64,000 nt of DNA, taken from NCBI RefSeq assembly GCF_007750395.1, contig NZ_CP036281.1, positions 4,983,001 to 5,047,000 on the forward strand, given 5' to 3'. The notes beneath the pieces were generated by a model. It ran no database searches and was not told the origin of the DNA. It was given only the letters and a program-made list of their open reading frames with translations. Both the position numbers and the translations under genes were made by a program. Source of the DNA: Polystyrenella longa. GTDB lineage: Bacteria; Planctomycetota; Planctomycetia; Planctomycetales; Planctomycetaceae. Positions within the stretch are counted from its first letter, which is position 1. Each line of letters begins with the position of its first letter. Of the stretch, positions 17,462-27,708 are shown in pieces.

Positions 17462-18574
17462 ATGCATTTACACGCGAGTTTATTCCCTCTTCTCGTTTTC
17501 CTGATCTTCACCACCATATCCAGCCCACTTTCGGCAGCTGAGTACACACTCTCCCTGACGGAAGCAGACAGCCTGTCCGGTTGGCAACATCAGGGAGAAG
17601 CACAATTCACACGAGATCAGGAGACGTTAACCTTCTCGAACGGCAAGAGTGGATTGAGTTTCGATTATCCCGTTCATGAAGGGGCCTGGAGTTTTGAACT
17701 GACGACACCCGCTGCTTTCCAGGGGAAAATTCTGGCTCGGCTCGAATCGGGCAAAGAGTCTCATGTCCTCGAATTGCTAAACAGCGAATCCTCGATAGAT
17801 AAAGCGGAACAGCAAACGGTCGCTCATCAATTCGCCCTCTCCGCGGCAGAAATCAATTGGCAACGAGGAGATGAAAATACGATTACTCATCGTCGTCAGA
17901 GTGCTGCACCTCTGCAACTCAGCATTCATGTCGAGGCTACGGGTGACGCTCCTGTCACGATCACAAACATGAAAGTCACCGAAACGGGTTTCATGTCACT
18001 CTTCAGTGGGACCGACCTCACCGGTTGGGAAGGGGGCGGACAACCAGCCGACGTCTGTTGGAAGGTCGAAGAGGGATTGCTGGTCTGCACCGGTGTCAAG
18101 AAAGGCCCGTGGCTGCGAACGACCGAAGAGTACGGAGACTTCAATCTTCGAATCGAATACTGGTTATCCGCCGACGGTAACAGTGGCCTTTATGTTCGCG
18201 TGCCCCAGGATGGCAACCATCATCGAGATAATGCAGAGGAAGCGGAGGCCGGATTCGAGATTCAACTACTTGATGACGAAGCGGAAAAATACAAAGGCAA
18301 GCTGAAAGATTATCAGTATACCGGCTCGGTCTATGACATCGTGGGTGCCAGTGATCTGGTGGGCAATCCGGCCGGGACCTGGAACACGATGGAGCTGAAC
18401 TGCAAAGGGCAACACATCACGACGATTCTGAATGGCAAGATCATCGTCAACGCGACTCCCGACAATTATCCGCTGCTTAACCTTCGCAAGGAAAAAGGTT
18501 ACCTCGGATTACAGAATCATAGCTCAGTGGTGAAGTTCCGCAATTTGCGAATTGGTCCGGCCCTGGATTATTAA
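17462..18574 (+). CDS. Secreted DUF1080 (3-keto-disaccharide hydrolase-type) protein
   Basis: The protein starts at the ATG at 17462 (GAGG ribosome binding site 7 bases upstream; an earlier ATG at 17435 has none). A signal peptide covers residues 1-26 (cleavage near SPLSAAE). After an N-terminal beta-rich region, residues from about 175 hold DUF1080 with LFSGTDLTGWEG, YGDFNLRIEYWLS, NSGLYVRVP, GFEIQLLDD and GTWNTMELNCKG. DUF1080 has a concanavalin-like jelly roll and includes enzymes that hydrolyse 3-keto-glucosides. The family is greatly expanded in planctomycetes. It acts in the periplasm or outside. It stands alone and converges on asnS. Confidence 0.88.
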   Translation: MHLHASLFPLLVFLIFTTISSPLSAAEYTLSLTEADSLSGWQHQGEAQFTRDQETLTFSNGKSGLSFDYPVHEGAWSFELTTPAAFQGKILARLESGKESHVLELLNSESSIDKAEQQTVAHQFALSAAEINWQRGDENTITHRRQSAAPLQLSIHVEATGDAPVTITNMKVTETGFMSLFSGTDLTGWEGGGQPADVCWKVEEGLLVCTGVKKGPWLRTTEEYGDFNLRIEYWLSADGNSGLYVRVPQDGNHHRDNAEEAEAGFEIQLLDDEAEKYKGKLKDYQYTGSVYDIVGASDLVGNPAGTWNTMELNCKGQHITTILNGKIIVNATPDNYPLLNLRKEKGYLGLQNHSSVVKFRNLRIGPALDY

Positions 18575-18625
18575 TCTCACAGGAGGAATTAACTTCCTCT
18601 ACTGATCGGTTAGTCCTACCCATTT

Positions 18626-20017
18626 TTAGAACGAGGCATTTTTGGGCGTGCGGGGGAACGGGATACAGTCGCGAATGTTTTGCATGCCGGTGACGAGTTG
18701 AACGATTCGCTCAAACCCGAGGCCAAACCCGGAGTGCGGGACAGAACCAAACCGGCGCAGGTCTAGATACCACCAGTATTCTTCCGGATCGAGATCGCAT
18801 TCTTTCATGCGGGCTTCCAGCACGTCGAGGCGTTCCTCACGCTGACTGCCACCGATGATTTCGCCAATGCGCGGCACCAGCACATCCATCGCCCGCACTG
18901 TTTTTCCATCGTCGTTGCACCGCATGTAGAACGGTTTAATTGAACGTGGGTAGTCAAACAGGATGATCGGTTTTTTGAAATGTTTCTCCGTGAGAAATCG
19001 TTCATGTTCCGATTGTAAATCGTTCCCCCACTCGACGGGATACTCGAACTTTTCGTCACAAGAAGTCAAAATCTCAATAGCGGTTGTGTAGGGAACGCGT
19101 TCGAAGGGAGTTTCGGCGATCTGATGAATGGTCTCCAGAACTGTTTTCTCAATGCGTTGATTGAAGAACTCAAGGTCAGCTGGTGCTTTCTCCAGAACCG
19201 TCTTCATCAAGTATTGGATGAACTCTTCGGCCAGCTCCATGTTGTCATTGAGATCGTAAAAAGGCATCTCCGGTTCGATCATCCAGAACTCGGCCAGGTG
19301 CCGCGTGGTATTGGAGTTCTCGGCTCGGAAGGTCGGGCCGAATGTGTAGCAGTCACCCACGGAGCAGGCAAAAATTTCCGCTTCCAGTTGACCACTGACC
19401 GTCAAGGAGGCTTTCTTGCCGAAAAAGTCCTGCGAGAAATCTATCTCAGTCTTCACCTGTGCCAGACGCTCAAGGTCGAGTGTCGTCACCTGGAACATCT
19501 CCCCTGCCCCTTCACAGTCGCTGGTGGTGATGACCGGTGTTTGAATGTAGTTGAAGCCACGTTCCTGAAAGAAGTTATGAACCCCGGCACTGAGAACGTT
19601 GCGTACGCGTGTAATTGCACCAAACGTGTTCGTTCGTGGTCGAAGATGAGCAATCTCCCGCAGGAACTCAAAGCTGTGACGTTTCTTCTGGAGAGGATAA
19701 GTATCCGCATCTGCCGTACCGAATAGTTCGATTTCAGTGGCCAGCATTTCTACCCGCTGACCTTTACCGGGCGATTCCTGAAGTTTACCCGCGACACGCA
19801 AACTGGCTCCGGTGGTGATGAGTTTGTGAATCTCACTGAAACCGGGAACGTCGGCGTCGACAATCACCTGCAATCCATGCATGCAGCTTCCGTCGTTCAT
19901 TTCAATGAAGGAAAAACCCTGTTTGGAATCGCGGCGGGTGCGTACCCAGCCACAAATCTGATGCGTCTCTTCCGGTTGTCCTGCACTGAGAACCTGAGCG
20001 ATTTTTGTCCGTTTCAT
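18626..20017 (-). CDS. asnS: Asparaginyl-tRNA synthetase
   Basis: This 463-residue class IIb synthetase matches the E. coli length (466). The N-terminal OB-fold ([20 protein letters not shown]) binds the anticodon. Motif 2 is in [20 protein letters not shown] and motif 3 in [16 protein letters not shown]. The start is taken as the ATG at 20017 with AAGGA upstream; the frame also opens at 20041. It charges tRNA-Asn directly with asparagine. It lies 199 bases downstream of the permease gene, on the same strand. Confidence 0.95.
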   Translation of the reverse strand: MKRTKIAQVLSAGQPEETHQICGWVRTRRDSKQGFSFIEMNDGSCMHGLQVIVDADVPGFSEIHKLITTGASLRVAGKLQESPGKGQRVEMLATEIELFGTADADTYPLQKKRHSFEFLREIAHLRPRTNTFGAITRVRNVLSAGVHNFFQERGFNYIQTPVITTSDCEGAGEMFQVTTLDLERLAQVKTEIDFSQDFFGKKASLTVSGQLEAEIFACSVGDCYTFGPTFRAENSNTTRHLAEFWMIEPEMPFYDLNDNMELAEEFIQYLMKTVLEKAPADLEFFNQRIEKTVLETIHQIAETPFERVPYTTAIEILTSCDEKFEYPVEWGNDLQSEHERFLTEKHFKKPIILFDYPRSIKPFYMRCNDDGKTVRAMDVLVPRIGEIIGGSQREERLDVLEARMKECDLDPEEYWWYLDLRRFGSVPHSGFGLGFERIVQLVTGMQNIRDCIPFPRTPKNASF

Positions 20018-20216
20018 ACCTGTTCGATCCTTGAATTCCATCCACCAGCGGCGACGATCAGCCCCAGTCCCGAACCGGTCTTAACTGATCTCGTTCAAGT
20101 TTAGCCGGTTTGAGCAGGATGAAAAGGGGAGCGAGAAATCCGACATCGGAAAGAACGGGAATCAGAGCGGAATCACGGCAGATGCAGAATAGGTGCACAA
20201 TAGCTGCAGAGTCGAA

Positions 20217-21341
20217 TCACGACTGAATATAAGCACTGACCCAGGCCGCGCAACTGCCCGTCATCACCACCGGTGTCCAGGCCGCAATATCGGGCTCAAT
20301 CAGGTTCGCACGCCCCATAAAGAAGGAGGCCTGTGTCAGGGCGAACAAGACACCCAGCACCGTCGCACAGAGCGCCAGGTTGCCAATGAGGCCGCGGCTC
20401 TCTTTCCTCAAGACCAGCGGAATTGCCACCAGTATCGCCAGAATATTAAGAATGGGTGCCGTCAGCCGGGAATGGAGACTCATCTCCTGCATTCGGAGCG
20501 CGAGTGGATTACCCGCGGGTGCCTTGACCCGTTTCATCAAGTCACGAGTCGTGGCGAACTGCGTGCTTTGATTCCGGTTGTATAACTCCATGAAGTCGAG
20601 GCTCGTCAGAATAAAAAGCCCGTTGCCATCGGCGGATCGGCTTACGATCGTACGACCTTTTTCGGTCAACTCATCAAGTACCCTGTCGACTGTCGGTTCG
20701 ACATTATACAAGGTCCAACCACTCGGCTGGGACTCTGTTTCAAACTGGTAATGTGCTTTGGGCGCGGACATCGTAATGAGGGTCTTCGCGAGATCATTGG
20801 CTTTCAATGTGAAAATCACATCCTCAATCGTGCTGTCGTTTACGATCAAGCGACTACCGGAAATATGCACCCCGGTCGCCGGATCATTGACCGGATCGAG
20901 CTGTTTCTGCACCTTTTTAGTGCTGTTGCGAGGCGCCAACAGATGGTGAGAGATATTGGGAATGATCACTTCCTGATTCACGATCAACAGCACATTCACA
21001 AATGCCATCCCCAACAACGCGGGTACAACTATTCGGTAAACAGGAACCCCAGCGGCTAGCAGCGGAGCGATTTCGCTGTGTTTCTGCAGCAGCGCAAAGA
21101 CGATCATGGAAGAGACGACTCCCAGAATTGCTCCGATCATGCTGAAGATAGAAGCGGATTGGAAACTATAATGTTTCACCATCCGCGTAATCGTCTCAAC
21201 AGTGCTTACGGAATCTTCCTGAAATTCATCCATATTCGTAAAGCCATCGAACACTACGAACAGTCCGTAGATGCAGACGAAGAGAATTAGAAATGTATGT
21301 ACGTACTTACCGAGTACGTATCGATCAAAGAGCGTCGTCAC
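20217..21341 (-). CDS. LptF/LptG family lipopolysaccharide export permease
   Basis: This permease of about 374 residues begins LFDRYVLGKYVHTFLILF, the typical first helix after a short amphipathic start. Helices 2-3 follow (SMIGAILGVVSSMIVFALL, VPALLGMAFVNVLLIVNQE), then a beta-jellyroll periplasmic domain (about 150-280) and three C-terminal helices. With LptB it would extract LPS from the inner membrane and hand it to the Lpt bridge. The GTG at 21341 is preferred because AGAGGG precedes it; the frame also opens at an ATG (21386) that lies inside a strong hairpin. lpxB elsewhere in the window supports lipid A in this organism. LptF and LptG cannot be told apart here. Confidence 0.85.
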   Translation of the reverse strand: MTTLFDRYVLGKYVHTFLILFVCIYGLFVVFDGFTNMDEFQEDSVSTVETITRMVKHYSFQSASIFSMIGAILGVVSSMIVFALLQKHSEIAPLLAAGVPVYRIVVPALLGMAFVNVLLIVNQEVIIPNISHHLLAPRNSTKKVQKQLDPVNDPATGVHISGSRLIVNDSTIEDVIFTLKANDLAKTLITMSAPKAHYQFETESQPSGWTLYNVEPTVDRVLDELTEKGRTIVSRSADGNGLFILTSLDFMELYNRNQSTQFATTRDLMKRVKAPAGNPLALRMQEMSLHSRLTAPILNILAILVAIPLVLRKESRGLIGNLALCATVLGVLFALTQASFFMGRANLIEPDIAAWTPVVMTGSCAAWVSAYIQS

Positions 21342-21368
21342 AGATCCCTCTATGTGGCTCAGTGGTTG

Positions 21369-21394
21369 AAAAGATGGACAATCCATCTTTTTTT
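21369..21394 (-). promoter_or_regulatory. Perfect 10-bp hairpin upstream of the LptF/G gene
   Basis: The arms AAAAGATGGA (21369-21378) and TCCATCTTTT (21382-21391) are separated by 3 bases. On the minus strand the hairpin is followed by TTTTC-like sequence and sits 28 bases before the GTG start. It could be a terminator of leader transcripts or a translation-control hairpin. It also contains the alternative ATG at 21386. Confidence 0.5.
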
Positions 21395-22204
21395 GAAGCG
21401 AAACAAGGCTTTAGACATCCATGGTTTTATTAAGACCTGTCTTCCCGTTGGGTGAATTACATGCGATCTGGCAAATCAGGTCAAGATCGTGCAGACCGAA
21501 ATAGCCTCGCTCAGACCAGTCTTCCGGGGAAAAACGCCCATCGGCTCAAGATTGTCCTTTCGAACATAAAAAGGAGACAGAGCTTCAAATGTGAGAATGC
21601 GTTGTCAAAAAAGAGAAACAACCGGAGCGATTTCGACTGAAAAGTCACTATAGTGGAGTCAAATCACTTCTCAAACAACTCTCCATTACTGTAAACATAA
21701 AACCAGAGCACAAATTAACACACCCTAAATGAAAACCAAAATCTAAGAATCAAAAACAACATAAATGGCTACTGTGTAAGATCTTGTAACTTAACAATCC
21801 AGTTATTTTTACAGCAATATGGGATGCATTGCCCCGGTTTAGAGTGGATGAAATTCACATTAAATTCTGTTTATGCATTTCTGAGAGTAGGCAATGCCTC
21901 CCTTTTCGGGCATTATGTTGTCCAGAAGTGACGAGGGCTCACTTCCCTAACAGGGTTTTCAACGTAAGTGCATGTCGAGTAACAGGATATCGATATAACC
22001 CTCCTGAGGCTATTCACGAATGGAGTCACGTAGCGTTCTTTCAGGGCCTGTTGATTGAAAAGAAATTAGCCATCACAGTCCCCCAGAATGTTATATTCCT
22101 TCCAATTGTCTTTCATACGCTGATATCGAATTTCCAGTGCTGATCGCGCCGATCCGGATACTCTTTGGAATTCCCATCAACCTGATGAACATCTGAGGTG
22201 ATAA
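21395..22204. other. Long intergenic region with an AT-rich core
   Basis: About 810 bases between divergent genes. 21640-21840 is markedly AT-rich and contains the palindrome CACTATAGTG. A 104-codon TTG-start frame at 21829-22143 has odd composition and no ribosome binding site, so it is not called. The AGGTGATAA ribosome binding site of the DksA-like gene lies at the right edge. No tRNA-like T-loop was seen. Confidence 0.4.
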
Positions 22205-22654
22205 ATGTCTCGCAAAGAAGCTCTGCAGAAGCTTTACGACCGCTTACTGGTAGAACGAAACGACTTACGTCGCAAACTCGCCGCCGAAGCGGGTCTCAAC
22301 GACCTCCCTTCCAGCCGAGGTGATTTCGCCGACGTTGCGAACGCGGACGTCGAAAACGAACTCTCACAACAGCTGAAAGCAATGGGAAGCCGAGAGCTGG
22401 CTCAAATCGAGAAAGCCCTGCATTCCATGCGTGAAGGGAATTACGGCAACTGCGAAGGCTGCAATAAAGCGATTCCCATCACGCGCCTAAAAGCGGTTCC
22501 AGACGCAGCTACTTGTATCGAATGCCAAACTAAACAAGAAGAATTAGGGTATACGGCAGAGCAGGCGGAAGCCGATTGGGAATCTGCCTTTCGAAACGAA
22601 AGCAGCATGAGCGATCGAGAGTTTTCGATGAACGACATCGAAATAGACCGCTAA
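22205..22654 (+). CDS. DksA/TraR family zinc-finger regulator
   Basis: This 149-residue protein has an N-terminal coiled-coil (about 1-75) and a DksA-type four-cysteine zinc finger C-EGC-...-C-IEC (CEGCNKAIPITRLKAVP then CIECQ), followed by an acidic tail. DksA proteins insert the coiled-coil into the RNA polymerase secondary channel and alter transcription with ppGpp. The coiled-coil tip residues seem to be around SSRGDFADVANADVEN, containing the Asp residues typical of DksA-like tips. GAGGTGATAA directly before the ATG is a strong ribosome binding site. A rho-independent terminator follows. Confidence 0.9.
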   Translation: MSRKEALQKLYDRLLVERNDLRRKLAAEAGLNDLPSSRGDFADVANADVENELSQQLKAMGSRELAQIEKALHSMREGNYGNCEGCNKAIPITRLKAVPDAATCIECQTKQEELGYTAEQAEADWESAFRNESSMSDREFSMNDIEIDR

Positions 22655-23130
22655 ATCAAGATGATTGGAACAAGGACCCCGTTTCAGGGTACGTTCTATC
22701 TAGATCCAGAGACTCAGTAAAATCCAAAATGGAGAGTGGTTTCCCCCACTCTCCATTTTTTATTGGATCATCTTCCGCGAACGTCCTATTCTGCGCGAAA
22801 TTGCCGTCGTTCCACGCCGGGCTGACAGGCATAACCTGATTCTGCTCGTTAAAAAGCGGAAACCAGACAAGATTCTCTTCGTCAGGATCGAGACGCGCAC
22901 CCTATAATAGAATGACGCTGAAGTTCCCTTAACAACTGTCAACAACGGTACTTCGTGTCACCTGACTCTTACTTCTGAGTCTTACTTCAATTCTGAAGTT
23001 TCTCTCAAAGAGGCTTCAGCCCGACTCTCATGATCGGGCACTATTATTAACTTCACTCACCGTTTCTCCTGATCGACATCCTGTTTCCGCTCTGGTTTGC
23101 GATTCTGATTTGGATTGAGGACTGCTTCGC
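22655..23130. other. Intergenic region with terminator, then protease promoter region
   Basis: About 475 bases. After the terminator, a short imperfect direct repeat (two copies near GACTCTTACTTC at about 22964-22990) and the protease leader with GAGGA lie on the right. There is no ORF. Confidence 0.4.
22726..22762 (+). terminator. Rho-independent terminator of the DksA-like gene
   Basis: The arms AAAATGGAGAGTGG (22726-22739) and CCACTCTCCATTTT (22746-22759) form a perfect 14-bp stem with a 6-base loop and a following T run. Confidence 0.93.
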
Positions 23131-24264
23131 ATGCGACATCTCTCCTTAATAATGCTGTGCTCCCTCTGCCTGAGTGCCGGGTATTGGGGTGGCCTGTTTC
23201 ATCACAATTCCTCCCTGACATATTGGGGAGGCAAGCCTTCCTACGCTGCCCAGGAGGCCAAAGCTGAGGAAGTCACCAACGCATTGATTCAAAGCAGTGA
23301 CTGGGTAGCACGGATTGCAGACCAAGTGATGCCGTCGGTCGTTCACATTGAGTCGACCTGGAAATCGTCCAGTTCTGGAAAAGTCATTGCCTCGGAAACT
23401 GGCTCCGGTGTGATCGTCACGTTTGGAAAAGAAGGCACCAAGTACGTCGTCACCAATCGGCACGTCATTCGAAATGCTCAGCCCAAAGATATCGTGGTCC
23501 AACTCCAGGACGGACGCCAAGTCCACCCGGCCCAGAAGTGGGACGATGAAAAAACAGACGTGGCCGTCATGCGGTTACCTGTTACGGACGTCATTCCCGC
23601 CGAATGGGCAGAGAGTAAAGATGTCAAAATTGGAAACTTCGTTCTGGCGATGGGCAGCCCTTTTGGCTTAAGCCAGTCGGTAACCCTGGGAATCATCAGT
23701 GCCAAGAGCCGACGCGAGTTGGCCTTGGGAACGAAAAGTGAATCGTTGATTAACCAGGATTTCCTGCAAACAGACGCAGCCATTAATCCGGGCAACAGCG
23801 GGGGGCCACTGATCGATCTCCGCGGACGCATTGTCGGAATTAATACGGCAATCGCTTCGAGTACTGGCGGAAGTGAAGGAGTTGGTTTCAGCATTCCCAG
23901 CAACATGGTCAAGCACATCGTCGAGCAATTGTTGGAACATGGTCGCGTTGACCGAGCCTATCTAGGCGTGACGCTCGACGATCAATTCACCCTGGAGGAG
24001 GCCCGAACCCTGGGTCTGGGCAATACAAAAGGGGCGCGTATTGAAGCGATTGAAGCTCAGACGCCGGCTGCTCGTGCCAACCTGCTCAAGAACGACGTGG
24101 TCCTCAGTGTGAATGGCATCGACATCGAAGATGAACGTCACCTGATCAACATCATCAGCATGATGGTCGTCGGTTCAAAAGCGAACCTGGTGATTCAACG
24201 AGAAGGCCAACGGGAGACCATCGTCGTGCTACTGGGTGATCGTGCCGAACTTGAATCGCGTTAA
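23131..24264 (+). CDS. HtrA/DegP-type S1C serine protease with one PDZ domain
   Basis: This 377-residue exported protease has a signal peptide or anchor at residues 1-18, with a possible cleavage later near PSYAAQE. The chymotrypsin-like domain carries the triad H111 (TNRHVI), D143 (KTDVAVM) and S223 (GNSGGPL). One C-terminal PDZ domain (about 280-370) contains YLGVTL and the paired strands around NDVVLSVNGI. It acts in the periplasm on misfolded proteins. GAGGA lies 10 bases before the ATG. DegP has two PDZ domains, so this is closer to DegS/HhoA forms in layout. Confidence 0.92.
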   Translation: MRHLSLIMLCSLCLSAGYWGGLFHHNSSLTYWGGKPSYAAQEAKAEEVTNALIQSSDWVARIADQVMPSVVHIESTWKSSSSGKVIASETGSGVIVTFGKEGTKYVVTNRHVIRNAQPKDIVVQLQDGRQVHPAQKWDDEKTDVAVMRLPVTDVIPAEWAESKDVKIGNFVLAMGSPFGLSQSVTLGIISAKSRRELALGTKSESLINQDFLQTDAAINPGNSGGPLIDLRGRIVGINTAIASSTGGSEGVGFSIPSNMVKHIVEQLLEHGRVDRAYLGVTLDDQFTLEEARTLGLGNTKGARIEAIEAQTPAARANLLKNDVVLSVNGIDIEDERHLINIISMMVVGSKANLVIQREGQRETIVVLLGDRAELESR

Positions 24265-24307
24265 ACAACATGATGGTTGAAACACCAATCACGACTGGAA
24301 CCTGAAC

Positions 24308-24345
24308 AAGAAAGCCCTACGCTGCCTGCGCAGTGGCTTTTTTCT
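24308..24345. terminator. Bidirectional terminator between the protease gene and lpxB
   Basis: AAGAAAGCC (24308-24316) pairs with GGCTTT (24335 onward), with an inner CTGC/GCAG stem. The plus strand ends in TTTTTTCTT, the minus strand in CTTTCTTGTT. The hairpin overlaps the last codons of lpxB. Confidence 0.7.
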
Positions 24346-25486
24346 TATGGTCAATTTCTTCAACCAGAAAGCTGGCAACTCGTTTGCTGGCGCCGGTTGA
24401 GAAGACTGTTTCACGGAGCGCATCAAGCTCGGCCGCTTTGGCTTTCAACTCTTCGGGATCGTTCAGGTATCCGTGCAGCAAATCATAGATTTTCTTTACG
24501 GTAGGTTCCCGTCTACCAGTACAGGGAAACTCGCTCATGATTTCCTTGTCGGCCATAATATTGGGCAGGCAGATATAGTTGCAGCGAATCAGAATCTCAC
24601 CCAGTTTATAGGTGAGTCGGTTCACATAGTAGACGACCACTGCCGGTGTTCTCCGAGCCATCACTTCCAAGCTGATCGATCCGGAAACCATCAGGCAACA
24701 GTCTCCCAACTCGATCACTTCGGGAGCTTTGCCCTGCAGGAATGTCAGCGGCAGATCGTATCCCGATTCCGCCAGCATCGCCTCGCAGCGTTCCTGCTGT
24801 TTTTTCTTGTAGGCACCGATTAGAAAATGGACTTTGGGAATCGTCCCTTTCAACTGCTGCATGACGTCCAGCATGATTGGCCAGTTGTTCTGGATTTCAG
24901 CTCCCCTTGAACCGGGCAACACGGCGACCAGAGGGCCTTCATGATTCCCCCATTTCTCCATCGTTTCTGGATCGAGCTGCGTTTCTTCGACTTCATCGAA
25001 GAAAGGATGACCCACATAAGTCGCTTTGACACCCCGTTCCCGATACCAGTCGTATTCAAACGGCAACGCACAGAGAACGTGGTCGACGTACTTGCGAACC
25101 CGGCGAATACGGTACGCTGCCCACGCCCACAACTGGGGTGGCAAGTAATAATAAACAGGAATCCCCTGCTTCTTCGCCTTGCGGGCGATCCACCAGTTGA
25201 ACCCGGGAAAGTCGACCAGCACCACCGCATCGGGCCGTTCGGACTTAAAAATCTCTTCGGCGTGTTTGACCTGTTTATAGAACTTCCAGATCATCGGCAG
25301 GACTTTAAAGAAGCCCATGACGGCCATGGTCGTCAGCATGAAATCGATCCGGCAACCCGCTTCTTCCATGTGAGGCCCACCGAATCCACGCACATCCACG
25401 TCGGGACGTTGCTTCCGCAGTTCGTGAATTAGATGCGCCGCGTGCTGGTCGCCGCTGGGCTCGCCTACCGAAAAGAAAATCTGCAT
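24317..25486 (-). CDS. lpxB: Lipid-A-disaccharide synthase
   Basis: This 389-residue GT19 glycosyltransferase (E. coli LpxB: 382) has the N-terminus MQIFFSVGEPSGDQHAA, matching the family signature FxSxGExSGD. Further marks are LVDFPGFNWW, YYLPPQLWAW, LPGSRGAEI and the C-terminal MVSGSISLE. It joins UDP-2,3-diacylglucosamine and lipid X to make the lipid A disaccharide at the inner membrane. The ATG at 25486 fits the family; the frame also opens at a GTG (25495). It lies 142 bases after the aspartate kinase gene, in the same direction. Confidence 0.95.
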   Translation of the reverse strand: MQIFFSVGEPSGDQHAAHLIHELRKQRPDVDVRGFGGPHMEEAGCRIDFMLTTMAVMGFFKVLPMIWKFYKQVKHAEEIFKSERPDAVVLVDFPGFNWWIARKAKKQGIPVYYYLPPQLWAWAAYRIRRVRKYVDHVLCALPFEYDWYRERGVKATYVGHPFFDEVEETQLDPETMEKWGNHEGPLVAVLPGSRGAEIQNNWPIMLDVMQQLKGTIPKVHFLIGAYKKKQQERCEAMLAESGYDLPLTFLQGKAPEVIELGDCCLMVSGSISLEVMARRTPAVVVYYVNRLTYKLGEILIRCNYICLPNIMADKEIMSEFPCTGRREPTVKKIYDLLHGYLNDPEELKAKAAELDALRETVFSTGASKRVASFLVEEIDHKKKATAQAA

Positions 25487-25628
25487 AAGTGACACTCGAT
25501 CCGTCGAGATAAACTAAAAATGGACTTGTCTTCTGACCAAACAGTACCCGGATACATTCCCGATAGTCAATATGCATCCACCTCGGGAATGATTTTAACT
25601 CTCTCGCGGAATTCAAAAACTTGACAGA

Positions 25629-27416
25629 TTATAGATTAAATGTATCCGACAGAACGTCGTGAGCCACGCGCGAGTCTTTTTCGGAGATCACCGCGCTCAT
25701 ACGGATTTCACTTGTGTTGATCATCTGAATGTTGACGTTGGCCTCGGCCAGGGCAGCAAACAATTTCTGCCCCACTCCGGTATGACTGCGAAGCCCGATC
25801 CCCAGAACGGAGATTTTCGCAATCTGGGCATCATGACTGATCTCGGTTTCTGGCCATTGCTGGAGCAGGTTTTCCATCAATTTCAGACAGCTATCGATAT
25901 CATCACGCGGAACGGTAAAGGAGAGCGAAGCATGTTCATCTCGACTGATGTTCTGCACGATCATATCGACGTTAATGCCCCCTTCCGCAGCGGTTTCAAA
26001 GACATGCGCGGCAACCCCGGGATTATCAGGGAGATTCCTGATTGTCACGCGGGCCTGTTCGCAATCGAGCTCTACCTCGGAAACAACAATGTCTTCCATG
26101 GAAGGTAACCGGGAGATGACTTCCTGTTCGGACCGATCCCGGGCAACGAGTACAGTCTCTTCTTCCTGTTCCGTCTCTTCCCCAATGGGTAGAGGTTTGG
26201 TGACGGCCTGGTCGAGAAAGAAACCTGAGTGAACCGCATTGATGGCTTTATCCGCATCTTCACGATCGACCAGGGTAGAAATTTTGATATCGCTCGTCGT
26301 GATCAGACTAATGGAGATGTTCTGATCCGCCAGGGCTTTGAACATCTGCGCGGCCACGCCAGAATGCATGACCATGCCTCGACCGACGGCGGAGACTTTG
26401 GACAGGTTTGTACCGTGACGAACTTTTCCAGAGCCCAGTTCTTTGACAGCCGCATCGGCAGCGGTCAGTGTATCAGCCAGTTCGTTCTGAGGGACCGTGA
26501 ATGAAACTTCCGCCAAGCCATCTTCCCCGACGTTCTGCACGACCATGTCGATCGCGATTTTCTTCTCGGCCATCTTGGAGAAGATAAGATGCATCACTCC
26601 CGGACGGTCTGGTATTTTTAACAATGTCACACGAACTTCATCGCGAACCAGCGCGACTCCGGTGACGACGGAATCTGGTTCTTCGTGGGTCGCGTGAATC
26701 AGCGTCCCTTCTCCATCAGAGAAGGAAGGTCGCACGCGTAACGGAATACGATATTTTTTTGCAAACTCGATTGAACGGGAATGCATCACACCCGCACCCA
26801 GGCTCGCCAGTTCCAGCATTTCCTCATAAGTGATCGAATCCACTTTACGAGCCGAGGGAACCAGACGCGGATCGGTCGTGAAGACCCCTTCCACGTCGGT
26901 ATAAATCTGGCATTCATCCGCCTGAAGTACAGCTGCCAATGCCGTTGCGGTAGAGTCAGACCCGCCGCGTCCTAACGTGGTGATGTTGTAGTTCTCGTCT
27001 CGGCCCTGGAAACCAGCAGCGACAATAATCCTGCCTGCATCGAGTGCTTTATGCATCCGCATAGTGGAAATTTTCTGGATACGTGCTTTACTGAAAGCTG
27101 AATCGGTTATGATTCCGATTTGCGTACCGGTCATACTTTCAGCAGCCACACCCAGTTCGGCAATTGCCATCGACATCAGCGCAATCGTTTCTTGCTCTCC
27201 CGTGGAGAGTAGAACGTCCATTTCACGCGGAGATGGGTTGTTCGTGATTTCAGTCGCCAGAGCGACCAGTTCGTCCGTTTTCTTGCCTCGGGCCGAAACG
27301 ACCATGACGACCTGATGACCTTTTTTGAAAGTCTCGACAGCGCGAGCGGCAGCTGATTTTATTTTTGATGCATCGGCGACACTGGTGCCACCAAACTTCT
27401 GTACAATGATTCCCAC
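25629..27416 (-). CDS. lysC: Aspartate kinase with four ACT domains
   Basis: This 595-residue protein is much longer than the usual 400-460. Residues 1-250 are the amino-acid kinase domain with [20 protein letters not shown] and [13 protein letters not shown]. Two ACT pairs follow, at about 265-410 and 440-590, joined by an acidic linker ([15 protein letters not shown]). Each pair carries the VQN motifs ([18 protein letters not shown]). It catalyses the first step of Lys/Thr/Met synthesis. The duplicated ACT array, also known in cyanobacteria, suggests more elaborate feedback by lysine and threonine. The start codon is GTG. Confidence 0.94.
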   Translation of the reverse strand: MGIIVQKFGGTSVADASKIKSAAARAVETFKKGHQVVMVVSARGKKTDELVALATEITNNPSPREMDVLLSTGEQETIALMSMAIAELGVAAESMTGTQIGIITDSAFSKARIQKISTMRMHKALDAGRIIVAAGFQGRDENYNITTLGRGGSDSTATALAAVLQADECQIYTDVEGVFTTDPRLVPSARKVDSITYEEMLELASLGAGVMHSRSIEFAKKYRIPLRVRPSFSDGEGTLIHATHEEPDSVVTGVALVRDEVRVTLLKIPDRPGVMHLIFSKMAEKKIAIDMVVQNVGEDGLAEVSFTVPQNELADTLTAADAAVKELGSGKVRHGTNLSKVSAVGRGMVMHSGVAAQMFKALADQNISISLITTSDIKISTLVDREDADKAINAVHSGFFLDQAVTKPLPIGEETEQEEETVLVARDRSEQEVISRLPSMEDIVVSEVELDCEQARVTIRNLPDNPGVAAHVFETAAEGGINVDMIVQNISRDEHASLSFTVPRDDIDSCLKLMENLLQQWPETEISHDAQIAKISVLGIGLRSHTGVGQKLFAALAEANVNIQMINTSEIRMSAVISEKDSRVAHDVLSDTFNL

Positions 27417-27571
27417 AGTTGGTTCCGAACGTTTGTATTTACTTAAATCGCATCTATAGAGAAGCTCCCCCTCTCAGAAGAGAGACTTCCATGCGGACAA
27501 AACGCTGTCCGAATGCGTATGCTGCTCACATTATTTACTGTGCTGGAGCGGCGCCAAGGTCGCCGCGCATT

Positions 27572-27618
27572 AAAAACCGGATCATCCACGCATCTGACGC
27601 GTAAATGACCCGGTTTTA
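27572..27618 (-). terminator. Terminator-like hairpin downstream of the C26-like gene
   Basis: TAAAAACCGGATCAT and ATGACCCGGTTTTA pair with one mismatch. On the minus strand the tail contains TTTTTAA. It would separate the C26-like gene from lysC. Confidence 0.65.
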
Positions 27619-27708
27619 CACTCTTTATACCGTTTTGCTTCGTTTTCGGAAGCTTTCCGAAGGCTCATTCTACTGTACAGAATTCAGTACAGTCCTCTTG
27701 TCAGCAGC

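Noticed and set aside
18583-18599. GAGGAA/TTCCTC hairpin between the DUF1080 gene and asnS
   Set aside because: Six-base stem without a T tract on either side; too weak to call a terminator.
21829-22143. 104-codon plus-strand frame before the DksA-like gene
   Set aside because: TTG start, no ribosome binding site, Cys- and His-rich composition unlike neighbours.
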